64,000 nucleotides of DNA from Balanoglossus misakiensis (lineage: Eukaryota; Hemichordata): the NCBI GenBank assembly GCA_040954595.2, contig CM082597.2, forward strand, positions 1,550,001 to 1,614,000, read 5' to 3'. The notes beneath the pieces are model-generated. The model had not been told where the DNA came from. It made no database searches and saw only the letters and a program-made list of their open reading frames with translations. A program made the translations under genes and the position numbers. Of this stretch, positions 44,624 through 56,831 are shown one piece after another (within the stretch, counting starts at the first letter, position 1; every line of letters begins with the position of its first letter).

Positions 44624-47600
44624 ATGAAACGTTTAGTCCTTGCCATTTCTGGCGTGTTGCTGTGTGCGGCAGGTAAGCGTGAATTTCCTCAATTTGCTGA
44701 TAATCCTCAGTTTCTTTTTAGATGGTGCAACGCTGTTCATGAGGAAAGCTTGCTAATTTAGCTTTAATTCCCTTTTAGTTTACTCTTACAGACTTTTATT
44801 ATTCCTTCTTGTCATCTCTTACTTTTTTTCCTAAGAACGTATTTTCCCTTTGTCATTTTCTGTTAGGGATAGACACAGGCGCTTGTACAGATGCTATTTC
44901 AGTTTTTTAATAATTGTAAAGTGACTAAAAACGATGAATCAGTAGCTTAGACGATGTCTCGACTTTGCGTCAAACGAGCGCTCTCGCTATGTTCCGGCCT
45001 AGGCCTCAGTGGGGTAATAGGCCTAGGCCCGAACATAGCGAGAGCGCTCGTTTGACGCAAGGTCGGGACATCGTCTAAGCTACTGATTTATCGTTTTTAG
45101 TCACTTTACAATTATTAAAAAACTGAAATAGCATCTGCATAAGCGCCTGTGGGGATAGACATTCAAAATCTTAAATATCACAGTCCCTCCGCACACTTTG
45201 TTAATATATACAATGATTTGCCCACAGCTGTGTTCGGTGCAACCACAGACAACGGTGCCACCCATTGCTACGCATGTTCCGGCGAAACATGGAACATGGA
45301 TTGCAGGAGACCTGGGGACGTGGTCACTTGTGACAAGAACGTAAGTATCTGAGAGGATAAAGTTGACAAGTCAATCACTCCCAGCCTTCCCTTTGCGTTA
45401 AAATATTTCTCAACTAGGATTTATGAATGAATCTCTTGGAATGAATCTCTCTGTGACTGCGCACAATTGTACAACTTCTCGATAACGCCACAGACCCAAA
45501 TGCGGTGATATTGCAGAACGATTCTGAAATATTGGTTTCCAAACTTTATAGACTAGCTTCCAGTGCCGCGGTGTATTTGTATACCATGTAGCAGTTGTGT
45601 GGCAATTATGTTTATTTGCTCTTTTTGCTAGGAATACTGTCAGACAGAATTTAAGAACGACAAGGGAGATCTGACCATCACCAAAAGATGCAAGGAATCC
45701 AATGTAAGTTATAGACTTTATAGTTATACTTGACAAGTAGAGGATCAATCTCTGACAAGTTCTTGACCATTAACATTACTTTGCACCAAGGATTAACATC
45801 ATCACTTACACTGTGTAATATTTTTTTTGTGTTAACAGGCCTGCTTGAAGCAGGACGAAAACAAACACAGATACTGCGCTGATGGTATTGTCAAGAGCAA
45901 GTGCCGGTATTGCTGCAAGGATGACAACTGTAATGATGATCTGACACACTATCACGAGGTGTTTGGTGAGTTTACATGAGTGTTCTAAACTACTCTGATT
46001 GTGTGTGTGTTCCTCCTAGATAGGAGGATTGCTTGTCAATTGTTAGGAATATTCAGACATACGCGAAACACAATGTATCCTACGTAATGCACGTAGATTT
46101 ATTTAGAGATAAGATTTGGTAGCTATATTTTTTATCCACGGGGCAGTTTCTGCCGACAAAATGTCTCAGATCACATTTGAGGGTCCCGAGCTGGGATAGT
46201 GCGTAACAGCGGCCATGTTTGTTGTCTCACTCAGATACAAATTCCCGGAACTACTTTCTTTGTTCGGTTCACAAGATTTCACTTTTGTAGAAATCTGTCA
46301 TCTGGCAAATTCTTCGCCACAGCGTATCTTTAGTGCTCTCATTTTGCCATGCAAGACATCTTGAAATAACATGTGTATTCTATGGCGGTCATTTTAACAC
46401 AGATGGCTGTGGTCCATGGAGTGGATGGACCGGATGCGAAGACTGCTCTCGCACTCGCACTCGCACCTGTGGCGAATCGTCGAAATCCGGTTCCGGTTCT
46501 AAATCTGGTTCTAAATCTGGTACCGGTTCTGGTTCTCGCGAAAGGAGGAGACGGGATGTCTCGAGCGAAGAGGAAATCGAAGAAGAGGAGAGGGACAAGA
46601 GAAGTAAAAGCGGAAGTAAAAGTGGAAGTAAAAGCGGAAGTGGAGAGCTGTACACTGAAGAACAAACGGACGATTGCTGTGTCACCAGTATGTCACAAAC
46701 GACTTTATTTATGTACAGTTATTAACACCTTGTCTACTTCAAAATGATTGTTAACTTTTCATTCAGAATCTTATATACATTTCTACACTGGCGCACACAC
46801 CCGTGCACAAATGAAAGAACATCTAGAGCATCAGCTGTGTCACGTGTGTGCTTTCTGAAGCCTGATGGACTCCGGTGATGGATAAATTCACTCGGGTAGC
46901 GATATTGATTTTCTCTCTCTTTTTTTTACCCAGGCTGTCACCAATGTGATTCCGTCAAGATTGATTTCTCATGGTCTGTGTTCACTTTGTTTGACGTCCT
47001 ATCCACTAACTGCTCAATTGTGTCGTGCCCAGCAGAAGAGTCAATGTGTACAACTCTGTACTCCTTTGATGAAGATGGTGCGCCAACCATGACTAGAGGG
47101 TTCGTATTAAAATTTCGACCTCGTGTAACAGAGATTATGTTACATTAAAAGATGAATATCGTGACTTCTTATGCGGATGTGCCAAATCAGATACTCTGGT
47201 TACAAAAATTGTTAGCCTAGTCCTAGCCGTATTTTGTCCGCTTTGCTTCCAAAACTAACGTCTAGCCTCACTCATGCCACTGGCCCAATAAAACCCCATA
47301 CCCCTCTAAATCCTCTATTTATGCTTCCTCTTCATTTTCTCTATGGAAACAGATGCGTCACACCAGGTACATGCAAATTTCTAAAGGACGCGTCAAGCCC
47401 TGTGTGCCCACCAGTTGTCATGAACGACGAAGAAGCTCTCTTCGTTGGCTTGACCCTGGAAGAAGGAACCACGTGTTCCTACTGCTGCGACAATGGACCA
47501 GATGAAGACAACGTCGTCTGCAACTCTGGAATCGTTCCACCCTGGAAGTATATCTACAACGCCGCCACAAACACCGCAGCAAGCATCGTTGGCACTGTTG

Positions 47601-47632
47601 CAATGGTGTTTGCTGCTGTGTATTTGGTGTAG
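44624..47632 (+). CDS. Predicted GPI-anchored Ly6/uPAR-like protein with TSP1-like stub and Ser-Gly linker
   Basis: Seven coding exons (44624-44672, 45228-45340, 45632-45703, 45839-45965, 46403-46687, 46934-47099, 47353-47632) yield 363 aa. After the signal peptide (MKRLVLAISGVLLCAAG) comes a three-finger-like module: HCYACSGETWNMDC, EYCQTEF, KSKCRYCCKDDNCND. Exon 5 has a short thrombospondin-1-like piece (CGPWSGWTGCEDCSRTRTRTC), then Ser-Gly/Lys repeats, an Arg cluster (RERRRRD) and an acidic block (EEEIEEEE). Exons 6-7 form a second cysteine-rich half (SCHQCDSVKIDF, CSYCCDNGPDEDNVVCN). The C terminus (ASIVGTVAMVFAAVYLV) is a hydrophobic tail typical of a GPI signal. It is likely outer-leaflet plasma-membrane protein; partners are unknown. 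The exon 6 donor (GG then GTTCGT) is weak but is the one that preserves phase. Confidence 0.8.
44866..45159. mobile_element. Fold-back hAT-like MITE with 8-bp target duplication
   Basis: The element spans 44874-45151 (278 bases). It begins CACAGGCGC and ends GCGCCTGTG, and is flanked by GGGATAGA at 44866-44873 and again at 45152-45159. The two arms, each about 130 bases, are nearly complementary along their whole length around a short centre (CAGTGGGGTAA). An 8-bp duplication with CA...TG ends is typical of the hAT superfamily. It has no coding capacity. It sits in intron 1 of the Ly6-like gene. Confidence 0.85.
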
Positions 47633-48121
47633 TTGTTGACATGTTTTGATCTGATTTTGTCCAACAACAACAACGACAACCCAAACTGGCCCTTTGAAGG
47701 GCCAGTAGGGCTGTGGAAACCCTAAGTGTGGTAGCTGTTTTTTAGGAAACCGTTTTGTCGGACATAATTGCTGAAGTCATTTACGCCGAGCACACAGACA
47801 AGTGTTTATAACTTAGTTGAAACTATCGTTTCGTGTCTGTCTTAGTTCAATCATACAGATGAACTGTATTTTGTTTCCGAATTAGTTTGCATTTGACGAT
47901 AGCTTGCCTTATGCAAGGAGTGATGTCATTTGTCAAAAATGAAGAGTAAAGAGTGGCTAGACCACTTATCGCTCATCCAATCAACCGGCTTATCCGTCCA
48001 TTAAAATTGTCAATGACCAATTAAAATGATCTGGCATCGACCGAGATCAATGGTTCAGTAAATTGGCGCACCAGTTGTTTAACACTTGTATAAACAGACA
48101 CTCACATAAACATTTAACCCC

Positions 48122-48206
48122 CACAACACAACACAACACAACACAACACAACACAACACAACACAACACAACACAACACAACACAACACAACACAACACA
48201 ACACAA
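48122..48206. repeat. ACAAC pentanucleotide microsatellite
   Basis: Around 16 uninterrupted copies of a five-base unit (CACAA), followed at 48227-48246 by a short CACAC/CACCA tract. It lies in the probable 3' UTR of the Ly6-like gene. Confidence 0.95.
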
Positions 48207-48351
48207 ACATTGAAATGCATGTGCACACCACACCACACCACACCACATCATATCTGACGTAATGATACACATCTTGTACATTTAACTTTAAATTCATTAA
48301 CCAACTGTACATTCTTCTGTATATCATTATGCTGTATATATTGAATATGTA

Positions 48352-48357
48352 AATAAA
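48352..48357 (+). terminator. Candidate polyadenylation signal of the Ly6-like gene
   Basis: AATAAA, about 720 bases past the stop at 47632. Confidence 0.4.
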
Positions 48358-50187
48358 TGATATTAGAATATTGCAAATTTGTCATCTGTTTCGACTTAAT
48401 AATCGAAGAATTTTACCACAAACTGTGGCGATTGATTCTGTAAAATGTACTATACGAGTAAAAGTCGTTCACAATGTTATACTGTCGACAATACACCAAA
48501 TTTCGCCAACCTCCATGTTACCTATAGGTGAGTGACCGAGTACGAGGAGATTTTTAACGGAATTTTTAGAGAGTCGTTTTGCTATTCAACGTTGCTCGCA
48601 TCTGGACAGCGCACACAAAACCATCATATGCCCTCGGTTGTAGCTGTCTCGGCATATATAATAATACAATGCAATTTAGGTCACCAATTCGTGTTTATTC
48701 AAAGGGTTGTCCCTTAATCTTGTTTACTGATTTTCAAGTGGGTGTTCGAAAACTCTCAAGCTGTTTCCAACAATAGACATGGTGTTTCTTCAGGCGGGAC
48801 TTACCCCGTGGACAATACGGTGTTGTTCGGCCAAAGTAGGTCACGGTAGCATGCCGACACACCCACCATTGACGTGCCATGGCGATGTTATTGAGGCCAG
48901 AAAAATGAATACAAAATTGAACAATGTAGCGCACAGACGACATCAAGGGAGGATTGTCCACGCCGCGGAGTGATACAATATCTTTACCGATGCAGAGCGA
49001 TCAATCTGAATGTGACATTGAGTTGACCACAATTTGGCCGCGGTTTGATGGAGTGTTTGGGGCAAAACAAAGACAAAACCTCCGGTCAACATGTGCATCA
49101 AGTGGCTAGGTATCAAACGTGTTATTTATTTACACCGAATACGACGATATCACCTTGAGGGACACAAGCGCAATTTCTAACACAGGAGGCGCCCTACCCT
49201 CTTAACATCGTCAGTAATACACAGCGTCCTCATCGTCGAATGTAGAGCAGCTGCTGATCGCAATCATAAATGGACATCAGATTCATTCAGCCCGAGATTC
49301 ATTATATGTTTGTATTTCCCCAGATCCTCTTTCTTGATGGCAACGGAAGAAGCAGACGAGCCTGGGTAACCAAGACTATGTAAAGCTGGTCTCCTGAAGG
49401 CCAAAGAGTGCACTTCGTGTCCATTGGTCAGTCTATAGTGTTCATATGTAGCAGGTTATGTGAAACATGCTTTTGGAGAAACAGGTAAACGCCAAAGCTT
49501 GTCTAGTAAATGATTGTACACACATTTGAAGTCAACAAGCTCTTTATATCTCTCAATCATTATTCAATATACATAATTGTTTACATCTGAGTGAGTTTTA
49601 ATTCCTGAATTCAGGTTTCGACACCTTATTCTCATTGAGAAATTCTACAGAAAAAGAATAAATTATTCAAAATAGAGGATTACGGGTAAGTTCTATTAAA
49701 GTGTTCGTGGAAGAAAACGGAATTCTTTATTTGAACACTCAAGTACTGTAATTTTGCTGTCGACTTCATCATGCACACCCACATGCCCTAAAAATTGTGA
49801 AACTAGTGGACTATAGCGTTTCATTGTCTTGTTGAGTTGTGTATTACAATATGGTATCCAAACTAGTTTTCATCAATTTGACTTTGATGTAAATTATTGT
49901 AACACCCTAAAATATTAGTTTGCTGTACCATATATTTAAAGACTTATTCTTTTGACATATCTGGGTACAGTTGAAAAATTTATAAACCCCCAAATAAGTC
50001 AAAATATTGCATTTTTAGTGTTTTATCGTAATCATTCAGGACATCCTGAAATCAAAAATAACTCAAAATATTGCCTCTTCTACAAGTTTCTTTTACACAG
50101 TATTACAAAACAATTTCAGATTAATCTTATGGTCATGTGTGTTTTGGACAAGTGGAAGACATTGTTGCATTCGCAGCACCAGAATTC

Positions 50188-50193
50188 TTTATT
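50188..50193 (-). terminator. Candidate polyadenylation signal of the PCSK7 gene
   Basis: Minus-strand AATAAA, 127 bases past the TAG stop at 50320. Confidence 0.5.
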
Positions 50194-50319
50194 GCTGGTT
50201 ACATTCACAGACACACATTCATCCCTTTGTTATGTATCCCCTGGCAGCATGGTTCAAGAGTTGCAAAAAGCATTGTCTTCATCTCGCAGTTTGCCTTGGA
50301 AGTATTTCCGGTAATTTGA

Positions 50320-53300
50320 CTATTTCTCTGTCCTTTTTGTTGCGTTTTCAGCACTTGCACCATCGGAAACATTTCGAATATGAGCAGTGGAGTTCTGTCC
50401 GTCAAGTGAGTTCTTAGATAAGAGTGTGTAAGTACTGTACGAGTGAGTGTCCCCTGCAGTAAGCAATGCCTTGGAATCACTTTGGTCAGCTTGCGAGTCT
50501 TCGTAAATATTCTGAGAATTCACATCTGAGCCACTTTTCATGTCGTCATTGCGCAGCGGTTGGATATTGCGTTCAGGTAAGGAAACCTTTAAATTTGTTT
50601 CGCTTTCAATATCAAGCTGTGCACTCTCTGCACCTCCAGTCCTTCCAATATTATAATTCAGTTCTATTTCTTCCTGCGATAAGTTCAAATCTTCCAACGG
50701 TATGCCGTCAACAAATGGAGGCGGATCTATTCCATCCCCGCTATTCTCACTAATTGGTTGGTATTCATCAGAATGCCGATCGTCGCTGTCTGATTTGTCC
50801 TCTTTGTTGAAGAATGCTTGTTCTATCGTGTAGTAAACCGACATGAAGACGGCAAAGCTACCAATCAAGCAAAGAATCTGCAGAAAAATGAAAAAAAGAT
50901 CATGGATGTAGTCACTGAAACTAAACTGCATCTATGTACTATAAAACGGGGAATGTATGGTTAACATAGACTTACCTTGAGTGTTCTTGGTGAGATAAGT
51001 TTGGATTCATCATACGCCACTGGTAATGGGGGTGGACAGGGCCGAGTTTCATTCATGTGTAAATAATCGCCGAACATGGCATCTTCCACTTCACTGTGGG
51101 GGAGGAAGGTAGATGTTAGATATAGTTACTTATTGAAATGAAATGAGGTGAAATCCTAATAATCTAATTGAGCATTCTTGTTTGCTAAAGATTATAAGAT
51201 AGGTGTGGTTTTGCACACACAAAAACCTTGTGTCACTAAAGATACTAATTTTCAATTTCCAATCAAGTATTTTGTTTTGTATTTAAGAGGTAAGAGTCAA
51301 CATACTATCGTCTGAGTCTGAGGTCATTTGAGGTCATAGCTGATCCATACAATGTCAACTTCCAATGGTGGAGTTTCGCGGAGTGGGCACTTCCTGCAGA
51401 AAGTAGGTAAGAATGAACATAATTATTTACAACACCATTTCCAAACTAGAATTATGTGGCTTATGTCAGCCACTACGTTTGCTAGTGGTAGAATGACGCT
51501 TTGAAAGATGTTTTTATGTGAGCGACCATCTTGGATAAGTGTGTTAATTTTATGTGAGTTGACTACATGGTCACTTACCGTGATCTATAACCCGTAACTT
51601 CCAAACTCCAGCTGGCCTTTCGCCCCAGCATCTAACCGTTGAGAATGGCCAGTCCACAAACCCTGAAACAGAACTGTAAATATATCTAATTAGTATCAAT
51701 TTGACAGCAAATACGAACGAATACATAATTCCCATATCGGCACTGGTGGAAAAGCATACTGATTCAATGAAGGGTTATATTTTTCACCCAAAATGAGCAA
51801 AATGTGGCTATTCTATGTGAACTTACGTGTCTTTTGGTCGTGGTGATGCGATAACCGATGTAGTGCCGCTTGGGCAGATAAGATGCATGGCAAGTTGACC
51901 GCGTACAGCATGTGAGACGGAAACCGTGACTTGGACATGTTCTAATGTCTCCATCTGGACAGAAGTGGTCTCTTCTTCAGTTACTGGAAAGGAATAATCA
52001 ACGTTAAAACAGGTAAAGGGTCTTTGTCCTGTACCATACAATATGTGTATTACTATACTGCGAAAGAGAGCAAAGAATGTTAACATCATATGCCTTACTT
52101 TCAAAACTAACGATGAGAGTGTCTGTGCCATCTGGTATCTTCTTCTCTTCTGAGATTTTGGATGTGACCATTGAAGTCATCCATGGCACGTTCTGCCAGA
52201 CCTTGGCAGCGTTGACAAGTCGCCACGCGTTCAGAAGGCCAAAACCATGTTGGTGGCTGTGGTGGAACCCGGCCTTGTTGGTGTACCATACAGAATTACC
52301 TTCATCCACCTGAAAACAAAATGGAACAATCCAATACTCATGTGTTACTGGAAGAGTTCATACTGTCCTGGGGGTGAGTTTATCACAAAATTATTTATAC
52401 CTTACTTGCATGTCAACATCTTGCAAACGAAAACATACCCCACAGTGCAATTTAGAAAATAAGCCAAAACAGGAAGTGAACGACAGGCCACAGGTCAACT
52501 CACCAGTGTTGAGGTCATCACCATGATGTGTTGGACATCTCTCCACGTCAGACATGGCCTGGCTTCCAGCATCAAAGCAATCATACCGGCTGCCAGAGGG
52601 GCAGCAGCTGACGTCCCTGTGTGTTTAGTGGTACAGCCTGTGCCTTGCCCAAGTGTCCAGTCTGTGGTTACCTAGGATTAAACAGCCATAAAGCACTTAA
52701 CCAGGGTTGACTTTTTTGACACATTCATGATATTTATTACATGTTTGCAGCCATAGAGATAAGACTGTTGACACCTGGACCATGAAATGGGGCCGATTTA
52801 CCCTTTTGAGTAGCTTCTTGGTAACACATACATGCACTATGTATCTTGATAAACACTGTTGATTCAAGGGGTGTTCTTGTCAAGCTAGACCGAGAATTTA
52901 TGTAATTATTGTGGAAGAACACATCATTCAGGACTCTCCAGTTGAGTTGGCATTTGCCAAAACTTGATGGAACAGAGAAAAAAACTTCAGTAACATGAGA
53001 ACGAAAATTTCAACTTACGATACTTCTTTCTGGGTTCTGTCCACTGCTAAAAGTCACAGCTATCATAGAAGCACATTCCTCGGCATAAAAAGGCATGAGT
53101 CCTTTCTCATCAACAGCTCCTATGATTGCGAACCAAAAAACAACTTACATATTAAAGGGACAATGTCACAAAGTCATCAAATATTCCTTGACAAAGCAAA
53201 CATAATCCTCTCTTCAGATATTTTACACCGATAAAAAAGTTCTCGTAAAGAAAATGAGGTATCTACCTATCGTTATTGTGTAAATTGAATTGGCATAGCC

Positions 53301-56300
53301 ATCGAAGTTGCAGTTGTCACCATAGCGACCACCGTTCCCACTGGCAACCACAAAGATGTTCCCGTATCCTTTTCTTCCAGCTGAAACTCCGTGTTGAAGA
53401 GCAGCCTGGATTAGAAGAAGCAAATGAAGATGGTTTAAAATCTGTATTTATAGATTACTTCAATAATGTAGATAGATTCTACCAAAGTTTACTAGAGGAA
53501 ATTACGGGCTATAAAACACGGTGATCTTTTGAAGGATGTGGTAATAGTAAAGAAGATTTGTGGTAAGTGACTGAGATGGAATACCTTTGCAAGAGGATGG
53601 GGACCATCTACCGTTTCACCGTCATCATCAGGACCCCAACTGGAAGAAATCACAGAAATGTAAGTTTCATCTAAATACATATAAGAATGTGTCGACAAAA
53701 CATACTATTATCCTGAACAGCAATTCTGATAGAAGTTTACATGTTGAGGGCGCTCTTGCAACTAATACCAGTGCACCAGAAATTAATGTTTACCTGCAGC
53801 TATAGATGTCGTTGACCTGCATATATTTATTGAACGCTGTGGCTTCTAGACTGTCGGTCATAGGACCATCTAAGGCACGTATTCCTAAATGGGAGAAGTC
53901 AAATAATACGTGGTTGTTACTTTGTATTACACTGTAGTGTAACTGCTACAATGTACATCATTGCAAACAGTTTGGTTGTTACTTTGTATTACACTGTAGT
54001 GTAACTGCTACAATGTACATCATTGCAAACAGTTTGGTTGTTACTTTGTATTACACTGTAGTGTAACTGCTACAATGTACATCATTGCAAACAGTTTGGT
54101 TGTTACTTTGTATTACACTGTAGTGTAACTGCTACAATGTACATCATTGTCAACAATATGGTTGTTACTTTGTATTACACTGTAGTGTAACTGCTACAAT
54201 GTACATCATTGCAAACAATGTGGTTGTTAGTTTGTATTACACTGTAGTGTAACTGCTACAATGTACATCATTGCAAACAATGTGGTTGTTACTTTGTATT
54301 ACACTGTAGTGTAACTGTTACAATGTACATCATTGCATACAATGTAGTTGTTACTTTGTAATACACTGTACATCATGGCCAACAATTATCAATAAGTATA
54401 GATATAGACTGAAACTATAATACATGTCTCAAACATAATCTGTATTTTATCAATCACACTGTATGGCTGTTAGACTTACCTGAGACTTTAGCACCGTGAG
54501 CTACCCCCACCCCGCATATATTATTGGCGACTGCACCAATCTCCCCCGCACATCGCGTACCGTGATGATTTTGCCCCTTGGCATCTACGGTCGGCATGGG
54601 ATCCGCATCATTAGAATTCAAATCCCAGCTCCCTTCTTTGCTCTGTAAAAGAAATCATATATGATATATTGCCCACGCTGGATTGGAATATTGCTTGATA
54701 CATCTGAAATTACTTTATTCATTATGTATCTTTGTGAAACACAGGTATTGAGCTGTTTCACTTGGGTTTATATGAGCAGAAGTGCTTGTCCAACAAAAGT
54801 ATTCAACTATATTTCTCATCATGATCAATTATTATAATCCTTGTATCCAGAACCATCTGCAGGGAATTTCATATCAAATCAATGAAGTGTCAGACTGTCC
54901 CATAGGAGGATTAACATGAAACAGTACATCATCAAAGGATGGGGATTCTCTGTGATGCAGATGAGATAAGGCTAGTAAAAGATTACGATGTACTCACATA
55001 ATTCTCTAATATATCTGGGTTACTCCATTCAAGGCCTGCGAAATAAACCAGACAAATTTATTTGCATGAGTGGTAGGAATTACTCATGTAGATTTGTTTT
55101 CATTGAATATGCCTGCTTGCATATATGTAATTTGATATAACATGCATGTAGAATATCACAGAAATATGAAGACTGATTTTTGTAGTTTTCAGTACGTGTG
55201 GTTAATTTTCAGAAACTGTGAAATATAAATGTAATGCATTTTCTAATTGGAGATATTTTGTCATAAATATCACGAGTCGAGTCACAGATGTTTCATCGCT
55301 GTTGTGTCGTCTGGCACAGAAATATTTTATTATTATCCAAAAAAGGATAATTACAAGTCATACGACTGAAACAGGTAATTATTTTTACACAATTTCAAAT
55401 GGTTTTACTCTGACCAATCACAACACTGGCAGCTGACTGTGGTACAGTCCCAGACTGGACTACGCTAGTTTTCACGTCTCATCTGCATAATGTGACCTCA
55501 TTTGCATACAATATGACCTCATTTGCATACAGCACGTGATTATGACTAAGGCGACAATAGTTTGCGAACATCTGCCGCCAGGTTTATTGATATTTGATTT
55601 CAAAAAAGCAGTTTTATAATAGTAATGCAATAAGATTTGAAAAACCCAGTCTATTTTACAAAATAAGCAGCCATTTCAGAAATCACTTGGTTTTAGTAAT
55701 TTTCACCTCAGTCCTGGAATATTTTTTTTTCAAATTTCACTGAACAACAATTCTCATACATGTACATCTTTTTTTATCTATGGTTTATCTTGCACCAATG
55801 CTGATGTGTAATATTGACACAAACTCTTTTTTCCTGCCAATGCAGGCAACCTTGTAATCTTTCTATTTTTTGAGTGCAAATTCCTTGGTTGACTAGAATT
55901 GCTTCACATGGGTTTATTTACCCATGTCAATAACTTGGTATTTATCAAATATTCTACTTGTAGATGTGGCATGTGATGACATTGGTTACGCAGAACTGTG
56001 GACAATAACTTACCATCATCAATGACGGATACTGTCACCCCTTTCCCAGTGATTCCATTCTCCCAGACACCGGTGACGTTGATATCCATCAGTGGGTACC
56101 GGAAATTATGCTAAGAGAGAGACAACACAAAGAGATGGAAGTCATTCCAGGCTTTGAAAGTAATGTCAACTCCATGGTGATGAAGGATATGTCGAGGTAA
56201 CAGTGGAAAGTAATTTGGTGCTGTACTGTACACATACATGTGTGTTGTCAAAACTCCTAGGGCAACAGCATACACCTATCCCCCCCAACCAAAGAAGCCT

Positions 56301-56831
56301 GGAATATGTCTTTGATTGGTTCGTAAATGAACTTACCAGGTGCCACTGGTAGGGAAACTCTGGATCGGTGAAGTCCAACGACCGTTTGACTCTCTGTCGT
56401 ATCACCTGCTGATTAAACCACTCAATGTGTTTGTGATCTGAAAGTCTCTTCTCGATATCATCTTGCAAATTTTGTAAATTAGTTTTGTCTTCATCCGATG
56501 CTTTATTGTGCGTTGAGTTGTGGTAAGTTTCGTGCACAAATAAATAATGGCCGAACAGCTCTCCGACTTGCCCCATACTGATCAATCCCACCTCCCTCGC
56601 GACTAGATCCGCGACTTCGTCAAGAACGGTTTCGTTCGACTCCAGAACTGAATCAAAGCGGATTTTGACTCCCCAGGATGGCGTTCCTTGTGATTTTACG
56701 GACACTCTCTGCCCGGACGTTTCTTCGGGCACGTATCGAAGATACAAGGCACATATTGAGGGCGCTTCCAGGAAGTAACACAAGACAAGAAGCACCGTCA
56801 AGCGTTGAACAGCTGATGCGTGCACGCACAT
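50320..56831 (-). CDS. PCSK7: Proprotein convertase subtilisin/kexin type 7-like protease (complete)
   Basis: Fifteen coding exons join in phase to 857 aa: 56337-56831, 56014-56110, 54998-55035, 54480-54642, 53794-53884, 53585-53639, 53267-53405, 53019-53119, 52504-52671, 52099-52309, 51827-51983, 51579-51673, 51306-51393, 50976-51093 and 50320-50877. The layout is signal peptide, prodomain ending at RVKR (147-150), S8 catalytic domain with D196 (VIDDG), H237 ([11 protein letters not shown]), N337 (ASGNGG) and S414 (HTGTSAAAP), P domain ([35 protein letters not shown]), a transmembrane segment near 669-689, and a cytoplasmic tail of about 168 residues. Sequence features such as [27 protein letters not shown] and [15 protein letters not shown] favour PC7 over furin, and there is no Cys-rich repeat. 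It processes precursors in the secretory pathway and at the surface. The tail is longer than in mammals. An in-frame stop eight codons upstream fixes the start. Confidence 0.93.
53911..54380. repeat. 62-bp minisatellite, about eight copies, in a PCSK7 intron
   Basis: Units start at TGGTTGTTAC near 53911, 53973, 54035, 54097, 54159, 54221, 54283 and 54345 (last one truncated and diverged). Each holds TTACACTGTAGTGTAA, an inverted repeat with 7-base arms. It lies between the exons at 53884 and 54480. Confidence 0.95.

Larger units (their letters stand above)
47633..50319. other. Convergent intergenic region between the Ly6-like and PCSK7 genes
   Basis: It contains the 3' UTR of the Ly6-like gene on the left (AATAAA at 48352-48357) and that of the convertase on the right (minus-strand AATAAA at 50188-50193). 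No gene was recognised between them. Confidence 0.45.

Noticed and set aside
46339-46747. Overlapping Ser/Thr-rich and Leu/Pro-rich frames at the Ly6-like exon 5
   Set aside because: They are out-of-frame shadows of the Ser-Gly low-complexity exon. Only the frame with TSP1-like cysteines joins neighbouring exons in phase.
48047-48327. Frames rich in Cys-Val-Val or Thr-Gln-His repeats
   Set aside because: They are translations of the ACAAC microsatellite.
51579-51659. Alternative start of PCSK7 exon 12 at the nearer CAG (GTTTCAG then GGTTTGTGG)
   Set aside because: It breaks the phase from the preceding exon and gives an immediate stop. The acceptor 14 bases upstream (TTTACAG, exon from 51673) keeps the P-domain frame.
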